The notes: generated from the letters alone by a model not told the origin. A DNA stretch of 64,000 bases from Selenomonadaceae bacterium (GCA_017527075.1 JAFXQM010000023.1:1-64000), one strand, 5' to 3'. Shown: positions 34,082 to 44,461, numbered from the stretch's first letter. Numbers and translations are program-made.

Positions 34082-35602
34082 ATGAAAACTTTTTACATCA
34101 CGACACCGATTTATTACCCCAGCGCGAATTTGCACATCGGGCACGCCTACTGCACGACGATTGCCGACGCCATTGCCCGCTTCAAGCGACTGGAGGGCTG
34201 CGAAGTTTTTTTCCTGACGGGCTCTGACGAACACGGGCAAAAAATTCAGCGGACGGCGCAAGCTCAAGGCAAGACGCCGCTCGAATACATCGACCCGATT
34301 GTCGACAGCTTCAAGGAGCTCTGGAAAAAATTTCACATCTCCAACGACGATTTCATCCGCACGAGTGAGCCGCGCCACGAAAAAGTTGTCCAAGAAATTT
34401 TCCAACGCATTCAGGCGAACGGCGATATTTACAAGGGCGAATACACCGGTTTGTACTGCACGCCCTGCGAATCGTATTGGACGGAACTGCAGCTCGACGA
34501 AAACGGCTGTTGCCCCGACTGCCACCGTCCCGTCGAAAAAGTTTCCGAGGAGGCTTACTTCTTCCGCCTGTCGAAATACGCCGACGCGCTTTTGAAACAC
34601 ATTGAGGAGCACCCCGAATTTATCGTGCCGACCTCTCGACGCAACGAGATGATTAACTTCATCAAGAGCGGGCTGGAAGATTTGTGCATTTCGCGCACGT
34701 CGTTTGATTGGGGCATCCCCGTGCCCGGCGACGAACGCCACGTCATTTACGTTTGGTTCGACGCCGTTATAAATTACATCACGCCGCTCATTCACAACGA
34801 CGCCATGAAAAAATTTTGGCCGGCGGACATTCATCTCGTCGGCAAAGAAATTGTTCGCTTCCACTCGATTATCTGGCCGGCAATGCTCATGGCGGCGGGT
34901 CTTCCCCTTCCCAAACAAATTTACGGACACGGCTGGCTGGTCACCGACGGCGACAAAATGTCCAAGTCCAAAGGCAACGTCGTCGACCCCGTGCTGCTCG
35001 TCGATGAGTTCGGCGCGGACGCAATCAGATATTTTCTCCTGCGCGAGATAACTTTGGGGCTCGACGGAAATTTTAATCGCGACGCGCTGATTCAGAGGAT
35101 TAACGCCGACCTTGCCAACGACCTCGGAAATCTTTTGCACAGGACGCTCAACATGATTGGCAAGTTCCAAAAGAAAATTCTTCTGCCCGCGCAAGACTTG
35201 AGTGACCTGGACAAATCTTTCCGCGGGGAGGCTGTCGACACTTCAAAAGAATATCGGCGGCTCATGGAAAATGTTCAGCTTTCCGACGCCGTCAAAGTCG
35301 TGTGGAAATTTATCGGGCGCGCGAACAAATATATCGACGAGACCATGCCCTGGAAGCTCGCCAAGGACGAAACTCAGCGGCAGGCACTGGCCAACGTCCT
35401 TTACAATCTCGTCGAGGCTCTCCGAATCGTCAGCGTTTTAATTTCTCCGTTCATGCCCGTGACCGCCGAAAAGATTCGCGCGCAGTTAAAAATTTCCGGC
35501 GAAGTCAAACTCGCCGACGCGGAAATTTTCGGGCAGATTGAACCGAATCACGAAGTCGCAAAGCCCGAACAACTTTTCCCGCGCATTCTCGTCGAAGAAT
35601 AA
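34082..35602 (+). CDS. metG: Methionyl-tRNA synthetase
   Basis: A 506-residue class I synthetase that charges tRNA-Met. The HIGH motif is in ANLHIGHAYC (residue about 18) and KMSKS is in GDKMSKSKGNVVD (about 297). The zinc knuckle is present as YCTPCESY and CCPDCHRP. The length matches the short form without the C-terminal tRNA-binding domain that many bacteria carry. ATG follows ACAGGAGGAC. It is monocistronic with a terminator behind it. Confidence 0.97.
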   Translation: MKTFYITTPIYYPSANLHIGHAYCTTIADAIARFKRLEGCEVFFLTGSDEHGQKIQRTAQAQGKTPLEYIDPIVDSFKELWKKFHISNDDFIRTSEPRHEKVVQEIFQRIQANGDIYKGEYTGLYCTPCESYWTELQLDENGCCPDCHRPVEKVSEEAYFFRLSKYADALLKHIEEHPEFIVPTSRRNEMINFIKSGLEDLCISRTSFDWGIPVPGDERHVIYVWFDAVINYITPLIHNDAMKKFWPADIHLVGKEIVRFHSIIWPAMLMAAGLPLPKQIYGHGWLVTDGDKMSKSKGNVVDPVLLVDEFGADAIRYFLLREITLGLDGNFNRDALIQRINADLANDLGNLLHRTLNMIGKFQKKILLPAQDLSDLDKSFRGEAVDTSKEYRRLMENVQLSDAVKVVWKFIGRANKYIDETMPWKLAKDETQRQALANVLYNLVEALRIVSVLISPFMPVTAEKIRAQLKISGEVKLADAEIFGQIEPNHEVAKPEQLFPRILVEE

Positions 35603-35621
35603 AATTCGCTCGTAAAAAATT

Positions 35622-35656
35622 AATCGGTCGTCGAAGTCGATGACCGATTTTTTTTT
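35622..35656 (+). terminator. Terminator after metG
   Basis: Stem AATCGGTC/GACCGATT followed by TTTTTTT. Confidence 0.85.
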
Positions 35657-35666
35657 GCCCGAATCG

Positions 35667-35695
35667 TTGACGCGGATTATAATTTGCGATAATAT
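35667..35695 (+). promoter_or_regulatory. Promoter of mutA-mutB
   Basis: TTGACG and TAATAT with a 17-bp spacer. The leader to mutA is about 95 nt and contains two SD-like AGGAGG stretches. Confidence 0.65.
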
Positions 35696-35796
35696 TTTCG
35701 CAGTGATTCATTTATCTTGCAAACAATCTGAGGAGGAGTGGTAGAAAAACTTTTCGCAGACATCCCCAAAATTTTTACAGGAGGTTATAAAAATTT

Positions 35797-37971
35797 ATGA
35801 GCAATGCCACAGAAAAAAATGCTGAGCTCGATTTGCAGGCACTGATAAAAAAAGCCGAAGCTCAGGAAACTTTCCCCGAAGTCCCGCTCGACGAATTCTC
35901 CGCCCCGACGTATGACGAGTGGAAGGCGGCGTGCGTCGCGTTGTTGAAGGGCGCACCGTTCGAAAAGAAACTTTTCACCAAGACTTATGAGGGCATCACC
36001 TTCAGCCCCATGTACTTCCACGCGGACACCGAAGCGATTCAACCCGTCGGCTCCTTCCCCGGCATGGGCGATTATCTGCGCGGCGTCAAAGCAAACGGAT
36101 ATGTCAACGCGCCGTGGGGTATCGCGCAGGCGTGCGACGAAACTTTGCCCGAAGAGAACAACGAATTGCTCAAGCACGAGATTGAAAAGGGCTCGACCGT
36201 TTACAACATCAAAGTGGACTGCGCGACCCGCAAAGGCAAAGACGCGCGCGAGTGCAAACACATCGGCAAGCACGGCTGCTCCGTCACGACCCTCGGCGAC
36301 GTGGAAACGCTGCTCAAAGGTCTCAAGCTCGACCAATATCCGCTTTACGTTTACGCGGGCGAAAGTGCTCTGCCGCTGCTCGCGCTGATTGTGGCTGCCG
36401 TCAAGAAGAACGGCGGCGACGTTTCCAAACTGTGCGGCGTCATCGGTGCCAATCCGATTGCCGAATACGCCGGCAACGGCAAACTCACTCAAGACCTCGA
36501 CAAACTCTTCGACGAGGCGGCGAAAGCGGCGAAGTGGGCAGTCAAGAACGCGCCCGCAGTCAAAACGGTTTTCGTTAAGAGCAATGTCTTCAGCAACGGC
36601 GGCGCAAATGACGTTCAGGAAGTGGCTTACACTTTGGCAACGGGCGTCGCGTACCTCAGAGCGTTGCTTGAGCGCGGGCTGACGATTGACGAGGCGGCCG
36701 GCCAGATTATGTTCGGCTTCTCCATGGGCGCGAACTTCTTCCTGCAGATTGCAAAGCTCCGTGCCATCCGTCCGATTTGGGCGCAGATTATCCAAGCGTT
36801 CGGCGGCAACGAGGAGTCTCAGAAGATTCACATTCACGGACGCCCCGCGAAATTCTTCAAGACCGTTTACGACCCTTACGTCAACATGCTGCGCGACACG
36901 ACCGAACTTTTCAGCGGCGTTGTCGGCGGCGTCGACAGCTTTGAAAATTCCACGTTCGATGAGCCCGTCCGCAAGGGCGACGAGTTCAGCCGTCGTATCG
37001 CGCGCAACATGCAAATCATTCTTCAGGAAGAATTCGGTTTGCTCCAGCCGATTGACCCCGCCGGCGGTTCGTGGGCTGTCGAAAACTTGACCAAAGAGAT
37101 TAAAGAAAAAATTTGGGCGGAGTTCCAAGTCATTGAGGGCAAGGGCGGAATCGTCGCCGCGCTCAAGGAAGGTTATCCGCAAGAACAAATCGCCGCGATT
37201 CTCGACGCGCGCTTCAAGGCAGCCGAGACCCGCAAGGACAGAATCGTCGGCAACAACATGTATCCGAACATGACCGAGGAACGCATTGACGCCCGCCCCG
37301 AAAATCAGGAAGAAAATCTTAAAGCTCGCAAGGCGGCAATCGAAAATTATTTAAGCACGGTTGATTCTGCCGCTGTTGCAGATGCGCTCGCTGCTGTCAA
37401 AGACGGTTGCGCATGTTGTGCCATCGCGGCGGCGGAGAAGGGCGCGACCATTGCCGAACTCAGAAACGCTCTGGGCACCGCTGATGTTCCCGAAATTAAA
37501 AATATTGAGGCGCACCGCTGGAGTGAACGCTTTGAGGCTCTGCGCGAGAAGACCGAGAAGTTTAAAGCCGCGACCGGCGACAACGTAAAAATTTTCCTCG
37601 CGAACATGGGTCCCATTCCTCAGCACAAAGCTCGCGCGGATTTCACCACGGGCTTCCTGCAAGTCGGCGCGTTCCAAGTCCTGGGCAACAACGGCTTCAA
37701 GACTGTGGAAGAGGCGGCGGAGGCTGCCAAAGCTTCGGGCGCGGACGCTGCCGTCATCTGCTCGACCGACGCGACCTATCCCGAAATTATTCCCGCACTC
37801 GCGCCGAAACTCCATGAGGCTCTGCCCAACGCAACCGTCTTCCTGGCGGGCGCGGCTCCTGCCGACTTGAAAGCGACCTACGACGCGGCGGGCATTGACG
37901 AGTACATTCACGTCAAGGCGAACTGCTATCAGATTCTTCAAGCTCTTCAACAGAAAAAGGGGATGAACTAA
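35797..37971 (+). CDS. mutA: Methylmalonyl-CoA mutase small (beta) subunit
   Basis: A 724-residue non-catalytic partner of MutB in the B12-dependent interconversion of succinyl-CoA and methylmalonyl-CoA. It has the mutase TIM-barrel (GVSR-like AWGIAQACDE, FGFSMGANFFLQIAKLRAIRPIWAQI, IDPAGGSWAVENLT). Its C-terminal cobalamin-fold domain lacks the cofactor-binding DxHxxG: the position reads MGPIPQHKARADF. That loss is normal for this subunit. It starts with ATG behind AGGAGG (11-nt spacing). mutB begins at the next base after its stop. In Negativicutes the pair drives propionate formation by the succinate pathway. Confidence 0.93.
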   Translation: MSNATEKNAELDLQALIKKAEAQETFPEVPLDEFSAPTYDEWKAACVALLKGAPFEKKLFTKTYEGITFSPMYFHADTEAIQPVGSFPGMGDYLRGVKANGYVNAPWGIAQACDETLPEENNELLKHEIEKGSTVYNIKVDCATRKGKDARECKHIGKHGCSVTTLGDVETLLKGLKLDQYPLYVYAGESALPLLALIVAAVKKNGGDVSKLCGVIGANPIAEYAGNGKLTQDLDKLFDEAAKAAKWAVKNAPAVKTVFVKSNVFSNGGANDVQEVAYTLATGVAYLRALLERGLTIDEAAGQIMFGFSMGANFFLQIAKLRAIRPIWAQIIQAFGGNEESQKIHIHGRPAKFFKTVYDPYVNMLRDTTELFSGVVGGVDSFENSTFDEPVRKGDEFSRRIARNMQIILQEEFGLLQPIDPAGGSWAVENLTKEIKEKIWAEFQVIEGKGGIVAALKEGYPQEQIAAILDARFKAAETRKDRIVGNNMYPNMTEERIDARPENQEENLKARKAAIENYLSTVDSAAVADALAAVKDGCACCAIAAAEKGATIAELRNALGTADVPEIKNIEAHRWSERFEALREKTEKFKAATGDNVKIFLANMGPIPQHKARADFTTGFLQVGAFQVLGNNGFKTVEEAAEAAKASGADAAVICSTDATYPEIIPALAPKLHEALPNATVFLAGAAPADLKATYDAAGIDEYIHVKANCYQILQALQQKKGMN

Positions 37972-40170
37972 TTGGCATACAAAAATCCTGACTTCACGCA
38001 GATGAGCCTGAGCGACGCCCCGACTTCCGACGAGGCGGCTTGGAAGGCTAAGTTTGAAAAGGCGGCGGCTGAAGATTACGACAAACTCATCTACAAGACG
38101 ATGGAGCATGTGCCGGTCAAGCCGCTCTACACTCACGACGAATACGCGCACATGAATCATTTGGATTTCGTCAGCGGCATTCCTCCGTTCCTGCGCGGCC
38201 CCTACGCCACGATGTACGTTTTCCGTCCGTGGACCGTTCGCCAATACGCGGGCTTCTCGACGGCTGAAGAATCCAACGCTTTCTATCGCCGCAACCTCGC
38301 CGCAGGTCAGAAGGGTCTGTCGATTGCGTTCGACCTGCCCACACACCGCGGTTACGACGCAGATAATCCGCGCGTCTTCGGCGACGTCGGCAAGGCGGGC
38401 GTCAGCGTCTGCTCCATGCTCGACATGAATATTTTGTTCAGCGGCATTCCCCTCGACCAAATGTCCGTCTCCATGACAATGAACGGCGCAGTTCTTCCGA
38501 TTCTCGCGTTCTTCATTCAGAGCGGCATTGAACAGGGCGTCGACAAGTCAATCCTCAACGGCACGATTCAAAACGACATCCTCAAGGAATTCATGGTTCG
38601 CAACACTTACATTTATCCGCCCGAAATGTCCATGCGAATCATCGGCGATATTTTTGAGTACACGACCAAGTACATGCCGAAGTTCAATTCGATTTCTATC
38701 AGCGGCTACCACATGCAAGAGGCGGGCGCGCCGGCTGACATTGAGCTCGGTTACACGCTGGCGGACGGTCTCGAATACATTCGCACGGGCATCAACGCCG
38801 GCTTGGCTGTCGACGCCTTTGCAAAACGCCTGAGCTTCTTCTGGGCCATCGGCAAAAATTATTTCATGGAAGTTGCAAAGATGCGCGCGGCTCGTGTCCT
38901 CTGGGCGAAAATCGTCAAGCAAATGGGCGGCACCGACGCAAAGTCCATGGCACTGCGCACACACTGCCAGACTTCGGGCTGGTCGCTCACCGCGCAAGAT
39001 CCTTTCAACAACATTTCCCGCACGGTCATGGAGGCAATGGGCGCGGCTCTCGGTCACACGCAATCACTCCACACCAACGCGCTCGACGAGGCAATCGCTC
39101 TGCCCACCGACTTCAGCGCACGCATTGCCCGCAACACTCAGCTTTACATTCAAGACGAAACTTCCGTCTGCAAAATCATCGACCCGTGGGGCGGCTCCTA
39201 TTACGTCGAAGCTCTCACGAACGAAATTATTCGTCGCGCTTGGGCTCACATTCAGGAGGTTGAACAGCTCGGCGGCATGGCCAAGGCAATCGAAACCGGC
39301 TTGCCCAAGATGCGTATCGAAGAGGCGGCGGCTCGTCGTCAGGCTCGTATCGATTCGAACAACGAAACCATCGTCGGCTTGAACAAGTTCCGCCTCGACA
39401 AAGAAGACCCGCTCGAAATTCTCGCCGTCGACAACACCGCCGTCCGCAACGCGCAAGTTGAACGCCTCAACAAACTCCGCGCCGAACGCAACGAAGATGA
39501 TGTCCGCGCCGCCCTCGAAGCAATCACCAAGGCGGCTGAGACTCGCGACAACGGAAACCTTCTTGAGTGTGCGGTTGAGGCTGCTCGCGTCCGCTGCTCC
39601 CTCGGAGAAATTTCTGACGCCGTGGAAAAAGTTTCGGGACGTTACGTCGCCACGATTCACACAATCAGCGGCGTTTACTCCAAAGAATTCGGCGCGCAGA
39701 CTGAGCTCGATAAAGTTCGTGCTCGCGCTGATGAATTTGAGAAAGTCACCGGCCGCCGTCCGAGAATTTTCGTCGCCAAGATTGGTCAAGACGGTCACGA
39801 CCGCGGCGCAAAAGTTATCGCTTCCAGTTTCGCGGACATGGGCTGGGACGTCGACGTCGGTCCGCTCTTCCAGACGCCCGTCGAGGCCGCGCAGGACGCT
39901 GTCGATAACGACGTCCACATCGTCGGATTCAGCTCGCTGGCCGCAGGTCACAACACGTTGCTGCCCGAACTCGTCGACGAACTCAAAAAGCTCGGGCGCG
40001 AGGACATTTTGGTTGCCATCGGCGGCGTTATCCCCGTTCAAGATTACGACCACCTTTACAAGAGCGGAGCCGTTGCAATCTTCGCGCCGGGCACCAACAT
40101 CCCCGAAGCCGCGATGAAACTCTTGAACATCCTTCTCGACCGCGCCAAGGAAGAGGAAGACGCCGGCTGA
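37972..40170 (+). CDS. mutB: Methylmalonyl-CoA mutase large (alpha) subunit
   Basis: A 732-residue catalytic subunit. Substrate-binding and barrel signatures: [52 protein letters not shown], and [19 protein letters not shown]. The B12-binding domain has intact [11 protein letters not shown] (DxHxxG at about residue 607). The start is TTG at 37972, directly after the mutA stop; AAGGGG upstream acts as SD. The epimerase, the MeaB chaperone and the decarboxylase of the pathway are not in the window. A heptamer repeat and a terminator follow. Confidence 0.96.
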   Translation: MAYKNPDFTQMSLSDAPTSDEAAWKAKFEKAAAEDYDKLIYKTMEHVPVKPLYTHDEYAHMNHLDFVSGIPPFLRGPYATMYVFRPWTVRQYAGFSTAEESNAFYRRNLAAGQKGLSIAFDLPTHRGYDADNPRVFGDVGKAGVSVCSMLDMNILFSGIPLDQMSVSMTMNGAVLPILAFFIQSGIEQGVDKSILNGTIQNDILKEFMVRNTYIYPPEMSMRIIGDIFEYTTKYMPKFNSISISGYHMQEAGAPADIELGYTLADGLEYIRTGINAGLAVDAFAKRLSFFWAIGKNYFMEVAKMRAARVLWAKIVKQMGGTDAKSMALRTHCQTSGWSLTAQDPFNNISRTVMEAMGAALGHTQSLHTNALDEAIALPTDFSARIARNTQLYIQDETSVCKIIDPWGGSYYVEALTNEIIRRAWAHIQEVEQLGGMAKAIETGLPKMRIEEAAARRQARIDSNNETIVGLNKFRLDKEDPLEILAVDNTAVRNAQVERLNKLRAERNEDDVRAALEAITKAAETRDNGNLLECAVEAARVRCSLGEISDAVEKVSGRYVATIHTISGVYSKEFGAQTELDKVRARADEFEKVTGRRPRIFVAKIGQDGHDRGAKVIASSFADMGWDVDVGPLFQTPVEAAQDAVDNDVHIVGFSSLAAGHNTLLPELVDELKKLGREDILVAIGGVIPVQDYDHLYKSGAVAIFAPGTNIPEAAMKLLNILLDRAKEEEDAG

Positions 40171-40176
40171 ATTCAA

Positions 40177-40250
40177 TTAGGAATTTGAAATTAGGAATGA
40201 GGAATGAAGAGCGAAATCAATTCCTAATTCCTCACTCCTAATTCCTAATT
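40177..40250 (+). repeat. Heptamer repeats in inverted arrangement after mutB
   Basis: Units TTAGGAA/TGAGGAA on the plus strand (40177-40207) are followed by their complement TTCCTAA/TTCCTCA (40219-40250). The two arms can form one long hairpin just before the terminator. Confidence 0.8.
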
Positions 40251-40253
40251 AAA

Positions 40254-40285
40254 AAAACCCCGAACGATTTGCTCGGGGTTTTTTT
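40254..40285 (+). terminator. Terminator after mutB
   Basis: Stem AACCCCGA/TCGGGGTT followed by T; poly-A on the other side makes it bidirectional between mutB and the convergent R-M gene. Confidence 0.85.
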
Positions 40286-40298
40286 CGTTGAAGATTTT

Positions 40299-43259
40299 TC
40301 ATTCGTCGAGATAAGCCAAGTACCGCCGATATTTTTCCGCCACGATATTTTTCACGAACGCCGCCATGTACTCGAAATCGGGCGCGCCGCTGTCCGTCAC
40401 CGGCAACATGACTTTGAATGCGTTCAGCCGCCGATTGTTCAGCGAATAACCGTGACCAAATTTTTCGCGCTGAATCGTTATGCTCCGCGAGATGAACAGC
40501 AACGTTTCAGCGGACAAAAAATTTTTCGGGTAAAGAGCCGTGACGTGAGTGTCGAGCAAAAAATCTGCCGGCTGATAGTAAGCGATGCCCGCGCCGCCGT
40601 CGCCGTCGTTGTTGAGCGTCAGGCAGTGACCGCTGAAAATTTTTTTGTCGTTGCCGTCGACGAAATCTTTGCAGCCGTTGTTTGAATTCTTCGCCGAGAT
40701 GAGCGGCACGTCGCCCGCCGTCAAAGTCGACATATCTTTTTGGTCGCCCTTGATGAAGTCGAAGTAATCGAGCAGACGAAACGCCCGCCAAATTTTTTCA
40801 GCGAGAGGCACGACCTGCGCGGCGTCAATTTCTTGAACGAAATCTCGGTAGCGTTGCAAAATTTTTTCCTCGGCGAAACGAACGAACGCTTCCATGTAAT
40901 TGAAGTCGGGCGCGCCGCTGTCGTCCACGGGCAACTGAATTTTTTGCCGCCTCATGCGCGTCTCGCTGAATTTGTAGCCGTAATTAAATTTATTTTTCTG
41001 CTTAAGAATTGTCGCCTTCAGGAAAAGATAAACGAACTCGTTGCCGTCAAAATTTTTCAGCTTAAAACGTTTAACAGAATCGGAAAAAATACAATGATAA
41101 GGATGGTAGAAACTTATAACCATTCCATTGCCGTCGTAATTGACGCCGAGAACATTTTCGTCCGCCGAAATATTTTCGTTGCCGATGAAAGCCGTGACTC
41201 CGTTGTTTGAATCGCTCGCGCCGATGAAAGGAGTGTCGCCCGTAATCATTTCGGCTTTGGTCAAGCGTTTGCCGGGGCTGATGTCGAAAATATCTTTGAT
41301 AAAAAATTCTCGCCAGCGTTTGGAGTGGAGCGGGGGCGGCGGCTCATTCAGCGGCGGAAGTTTTTTTTTACGCGGGAAAAGATATTCGCGCCCGTGAGCA
41401 ATCATGTTGAACTCGAAGGTAAGGTAATCGGCGACGGAATTTTCCACGTCGGCATCGTCGGGCAGCTCGTCGTTGTAATAATAAAAAGAGTGGAGCCACT
41501 CGTCGGCGGGCTCAATCGTCGTCTCGACCATGAACTTGGACGGGGCGTCAGAAATTTTCCCGCGCCAGCAATCCAGCAGATAAAATTTTTTGTCCTTGGC
41601 GCGTTCGGTCTCGACCAGCCCGACGTGTTTCTTGACTTCGAAGCCGTCGTCCTCAAAGTTGATGAACTTGACGAGTTTGGACTTGGGATGAGGTTCGCCC
41701 GCCGTGAAGACCGCCACGCACGGAACGGTGCCGATACCGTAGAAAGTATTTTTGTTGAGGCTGATGACGCCCTCCAAAGTGTGCGCGCGGAGGATGTCGC
41801 CCTTAACAACTTTGTCGTCGCGGTTCTTGCCAATCATGGCGGAGACGGGCACGATGACTGCGACGCGTCCGCCGCGAGTGACAGACTCCAGCAGGTGACG
41901 GATGAAACGCAGCTCGGACAGGTGAGCGGTCGCGGCGTTCTTTGCCTGGCTGTAGGGCGGATTCATGAAGCCGACGGTCGCGCCGATTTTTATCTGCAGG
42001 TCGTCGGGCTCGTGGGAGAAAAAATCTCCGCAGAGCAAATTGCTTTGACCGTCGCCGCGCAGAATCATATTGGTCGTGGCAATGGAGAACATATCCTCGC
42101 GCGCCTCGATTCCGTGAATTTGATTTTGCTTGATGAGTTTGCGCTGAGGTTCGTCGGCGTCGCGGAGCATGCGGCTCATGGCGGTGACGAGGAAACTTCC
42201 CGTCCCGCAGCAGGGGTCGAATACAACGTCGTCGGGTTTAAGGTCGACGAGTTCGCAGAAAAGTTCGGTGATGTGTCGCGGGGTGAGCACCACGCCCAAG
42301 CTCTGCCCGTCGCCGCCGCTGTAACTGATGAATTCGCCGTAAAATCTTCCGAGATAATCTTCCGCCGAATTGTTGACCACCGCGTCGTAAATGTTGTCGG
42401 CGATGAACTCTGTGAAAAATTTCAGCGGGGTTTTCTCCAGCGCGCGGTTGATTGAGTTGAGGAGCGGGCGTTCGCGAATCAAATTGAATTGACCGAGGAC
42501 GCGTTCCTTTTTTACTTCAGGGCGAACGTTCGCGCGCTTGAGATGATTTTCGACGTGCTCAAAAATTTTCGCGCCGTCGGATTTGATTTTGTCGCCGGTG
42601 AGTTGCGCGATGTTGAAATTTTTTTCTTCGGCCAGCGCGAGCAAAATCGCGGAGACAACCAGCGGCTTCTCGTCCTCGCCGAGCTGTCCGTAATTCCTCA
42701 GATATTCGTGCAAAGTTTCCGCGCGCCGAAGAATTTTTTTGAGTTCAAGTTCCTCGGCAGATTCTTCGCCCAAAACCATGCGGCGGTAGTAAGATTCGAT
42801 ATTCTCCGCCGAAAAATTTTTGAACGTGTCGACGGCGGGCAACTCGAAAATATTTTTTTGTTCGTCGACGAAAATCGGCTGGATGATGTGGTGCTTGCGG
42901 TCGCCGGCGTTCCCGAAGGCGAAAACTTTTTTGTAAGGCGAGCCGTCGATGATTTTTTGCGCGTAAAAGAGTGCGCCGTTGAGTGCGTAATTTTTCGTGG
43001 CGTCGACGCTCTGAGAAATTTCGTTTTCTTCGCCGCGCAGGACGAGTTTCAAGCGGTCGGATTTGTCCTCCATGACCAAGACGAAACCTTCGACGAGCGC
43101 GATATGGTCGGGGTAACCGCGCCTGCCGCTCTGCTCCTTGGACGCCGTGCCCAACGCGCCGTCCAATTCGACGTTGCGGCTGCTCTGCGTGTCGGAAAAA
43201 ATTTCCACGGCCTCCAAACGATTTTGAATGTAATAAGTAAAATCTTCTTCCAATCTCAT
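40299..43259 (-). CDS. Single-chain type IIG/BcgI-like restriction-modification-specificity protein
   Basis: A 986-residue fusion. Residues 45-70 look like a PD-(D/E)XK nuclease (PDHIALVEGFVLVMEDKSD). An HsdM-like N6-adenine methyltransferase follows with FDPCCGTGSFLV (about residue 346) and NPPYSQ (about 431). Two HsdS-type target-recognition domains complete it (from about 645 and 821), each ending with a similar segment: LPVDDSGAPDFNYMEAFV and LPVTDSGAPDFEYMAAFV. Thus cutting, methylation and bipartite recognition are in one chain, like BcgI A and B joined. ATG follows GGGAGGGAG, with a promoter upstream. It is not linked to other R-M genes. Confidence 0.85.
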   Translation of the reverse strand: MRLEEDFTYYIQNRLEAVEIFSDTQSSRNVELDGALGTASKEQSGRRGYPDHIALVEGFVLVMEDKSDRLKLVLRGEENEISQSVDATKNYALNGALFYAQKIIDGSPYKKVFAFGNAGDRKHHIIQPIFVDEQKNIFELPAVDTFKNFSAENIESYYRRMVLGEESAEELELKKILRRAETLHEYLRNYGQLGEDEKPLVVSAILLALAEEKNFNIAQLTGDKIKSDGAKIFEHVENHLKRANVRPEVKKERVLGQFNLIRERPLLNSINRALEKTPLKFFTEFIADNIYDAVVNNSAEDYLGRFYGEFISYSGGDGQSLGVVLTPRHITELFCELVDLKPDDVVFDPCCGTGSFLVTAMSRMLRDADEPQRKLIKQNQIHGIEAREDMFSIATTNMILRGDGQSNLLCGDFFSHEPDDLQIKIGATVGFMNPPYSQAKNAATAHLSELRFIRHLLESVTRGGRVAVIVPVSAMIGKNRDDKVVKGDILRAHTLEGVISLNKNTFYGIGTVPCVAVFTAGEPHPKSKLVKFINFEDDGFEVKKHVGLVETERAKDKKFYLLDCWRGKISDAPSKFMVETTIEPADEWLHSFYYYNDELPDDADVENSVADYLTFEFNMIAHGREYLFPRKKKLPPLNEPPPPLHSKRWREFFIKDIFDISPGKRLTKAEMITGDTPFIGASDSNNGVTAFIGNENISADENVLGVNYDGNGMVISFYHPYHCIFSDSVKRFKLKNFDGNEFVYLFLKATILKQKNKFNYGYKFSETRMRRQKIQLPVDDSGAPDFNYMEAFVRFAEEKILQRYRDFVQEIDAAQVVPLAEKIWRAFRLLDYFDFIKGDQKDMSTLTAGDVPLISAKNSNNGCKDFVDGNDKKIFSGHCLTLNNDGDGGAGIAYYQPADFLLDTHVTALYPKNFLSAETLLFISRSITIQREKFGHGYSLNNRRLNAFKVMLPVTDSGAPDFEYMAAFVKNIVAEKYRRYLAYLDE

Positions 43260-43279
43260 GTTCTCTCCCTCCCGCGAAG

Positions 43280-43308
43280 ATTTTAAAAAAATTTTTTCGG
43301 CGCGTCAA
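43280..43308 (-). promoter_or_regulatory. Promoter of the BcgI-like gene
   Basis: TTGACG and TAAAAT with a 17-bp spacer on the minus strand. A TAGAAT -10 for the divergent hydrolase gene lies 11 bp beyond it. Confidence 0.6.
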
Positions 43309-43354
43309 AATTTTATGGTAGAATTGCCGCGAAAAATTTTTTGGAGGTTTTGAC

Positions 43355-44461
43355 ATGAAAAGTTCGTTGAAAAAATTTTTGACTGCCGCGCTGTGCCTCG
43401 GAGCCTTGAGCATTCCGCTTGCGACAAACGCCGCGCCGCTTCCCACTGACCTGACCATGCTGCCGAGTACAAAAGTTGAGCCCGAAGAGCTTGAGCTCGA
43501 AAAAAAATGGGACAAAGTTTTCCCGCGCAATTACAAAGTCAAGCACCACAAAATCACGTTCGTGAATCGATACGGGATAACTCTGGCCGCCGACATGTAC
43601 GAGCCGCAAAATTATTCGGGCAGGCTGCCGGCTCTTGCCGTGGCGGGTCCCTTCGGCGCGGTCAAGGAACAGTCCAGCGGTCTTTACGCGCAGGAGATGG
43701 CGACGCGCGGATTTATAACGATTGCCTTTGACCCGTCGTTCACGGGCGAGAGCGGCGGCTTGCCCCGCAAAGTTGCTTCGCCCGACATCAACACCGAAGA
43801 TTTCTGCGCGGCCGTCGATTACCTCGCCACACACCCGAACGTCGACGCGAATCGAATCGGGATAATCGGCATATGCGGCTGGGGCGGCTTCGCGCTCAAC
43901 GCGGCGGCGATTGACACGCGAATCAAAGCGACCGTCGCCTCGACCATGTATGACATGAGCCGCGTCACTGCCAACGGATATTTCGACAAAGAAAAAAGCC
44001 CCGACGCTGTGCGCAAGGAACGAATGGAAATGCGGAAAAATCTCAGCGAACAGAGGACGATTGATTATCGCAGCGGCGAATACAAAATGGCGGGCGGCGT
44101 CCCCGACGACGTGTCGCAAATGCCGCAGTTCGTCAGAGATTATTACGCTTATTACAAAACCAAGCGCGGTTATCACAAACGCTCGGCAAACTCCACCACG
44201 GGTTGGATCTCGACGAGTGCTCTGTCCTTCATGAGCATGCCGCTCCTTTGTTACAGCAGCGAGATTGAATCGCCCGTGCTGATTATTCACGGCGAGAAGG
44301 CGCACTCCAGATATTTTTCCGAGGACGCGTTCAAAAAGCTGACGGGCACGAACAAGGAGCTGATGATTATCCCCGGCGCGAGCCACGTCGACCTTTACGA
44401 CAACATGAAAGCCATTCCGTTCGACAAGATTGAAAAATTTTTCAAGGAAAATTTAAGATGA
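43355..44461 (+). CDS. Secreted alpha/beta hydrolase (dienelactone hydrolase-like)
   Basis: A 368-residue protein with a signal peptide (KKFLTAALCLGALSIPLATNA). The hydrolase core shows VAGPFGAVKEQSSGLYAQEM, AFDPSFTGESGG, and the nucleophile-elbow region IGICGWGGFALNAAAID. The elbow has Cys and Trp where a Ser is usual. The C-terminal IIHGEKAHSRYFSED and PGASHVDLYD supply likely Asp/Glu and His. It resembles a family of secreted hydrolases in anaerobes whose substrate is unknown. It starts behind TTGGAGG. Confidence 0.75.
   Translation: MKSSLKKFLTAALCLGALSIPLATNAAPLPTDLTMLPSTKVEPEELELEKKWDKVFPRNYKVKHHKITFVNRYGITLAADMYEPQNYSGRLPALAVAGPFGAVKEQSSGLYAQEMATRGFITIAFDPSFTGESGGLPRKVASPDINTEDFCAAVDYLATHPNVDANRIGIIGICGWGGFALNAAAIDTRIKATVASTMYDMSRVTANGYFDKEKSPDAVRKERMEMRKNLSEQRTIDYRSGEYKMAGGVPDDVSQMPQFVRDYYAYYKTKRGYHKRSANSTTGWISTSALSFMSMPLLCYSSEIESPVLIIHGEKAHSRYFSEDAFKKLTGTNKELMIIPGASHVDLYDNMKAIPFDKIEKFFKENLR

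Noticed and set aside
35738..35800. 20-codon leader peptide ending on the mutA ATG (GTG start)
   Set aside because: The AGGAGG lies only one nt before GTG, too close to act, and the peptide resembles nothing known. It is possible but not supported.
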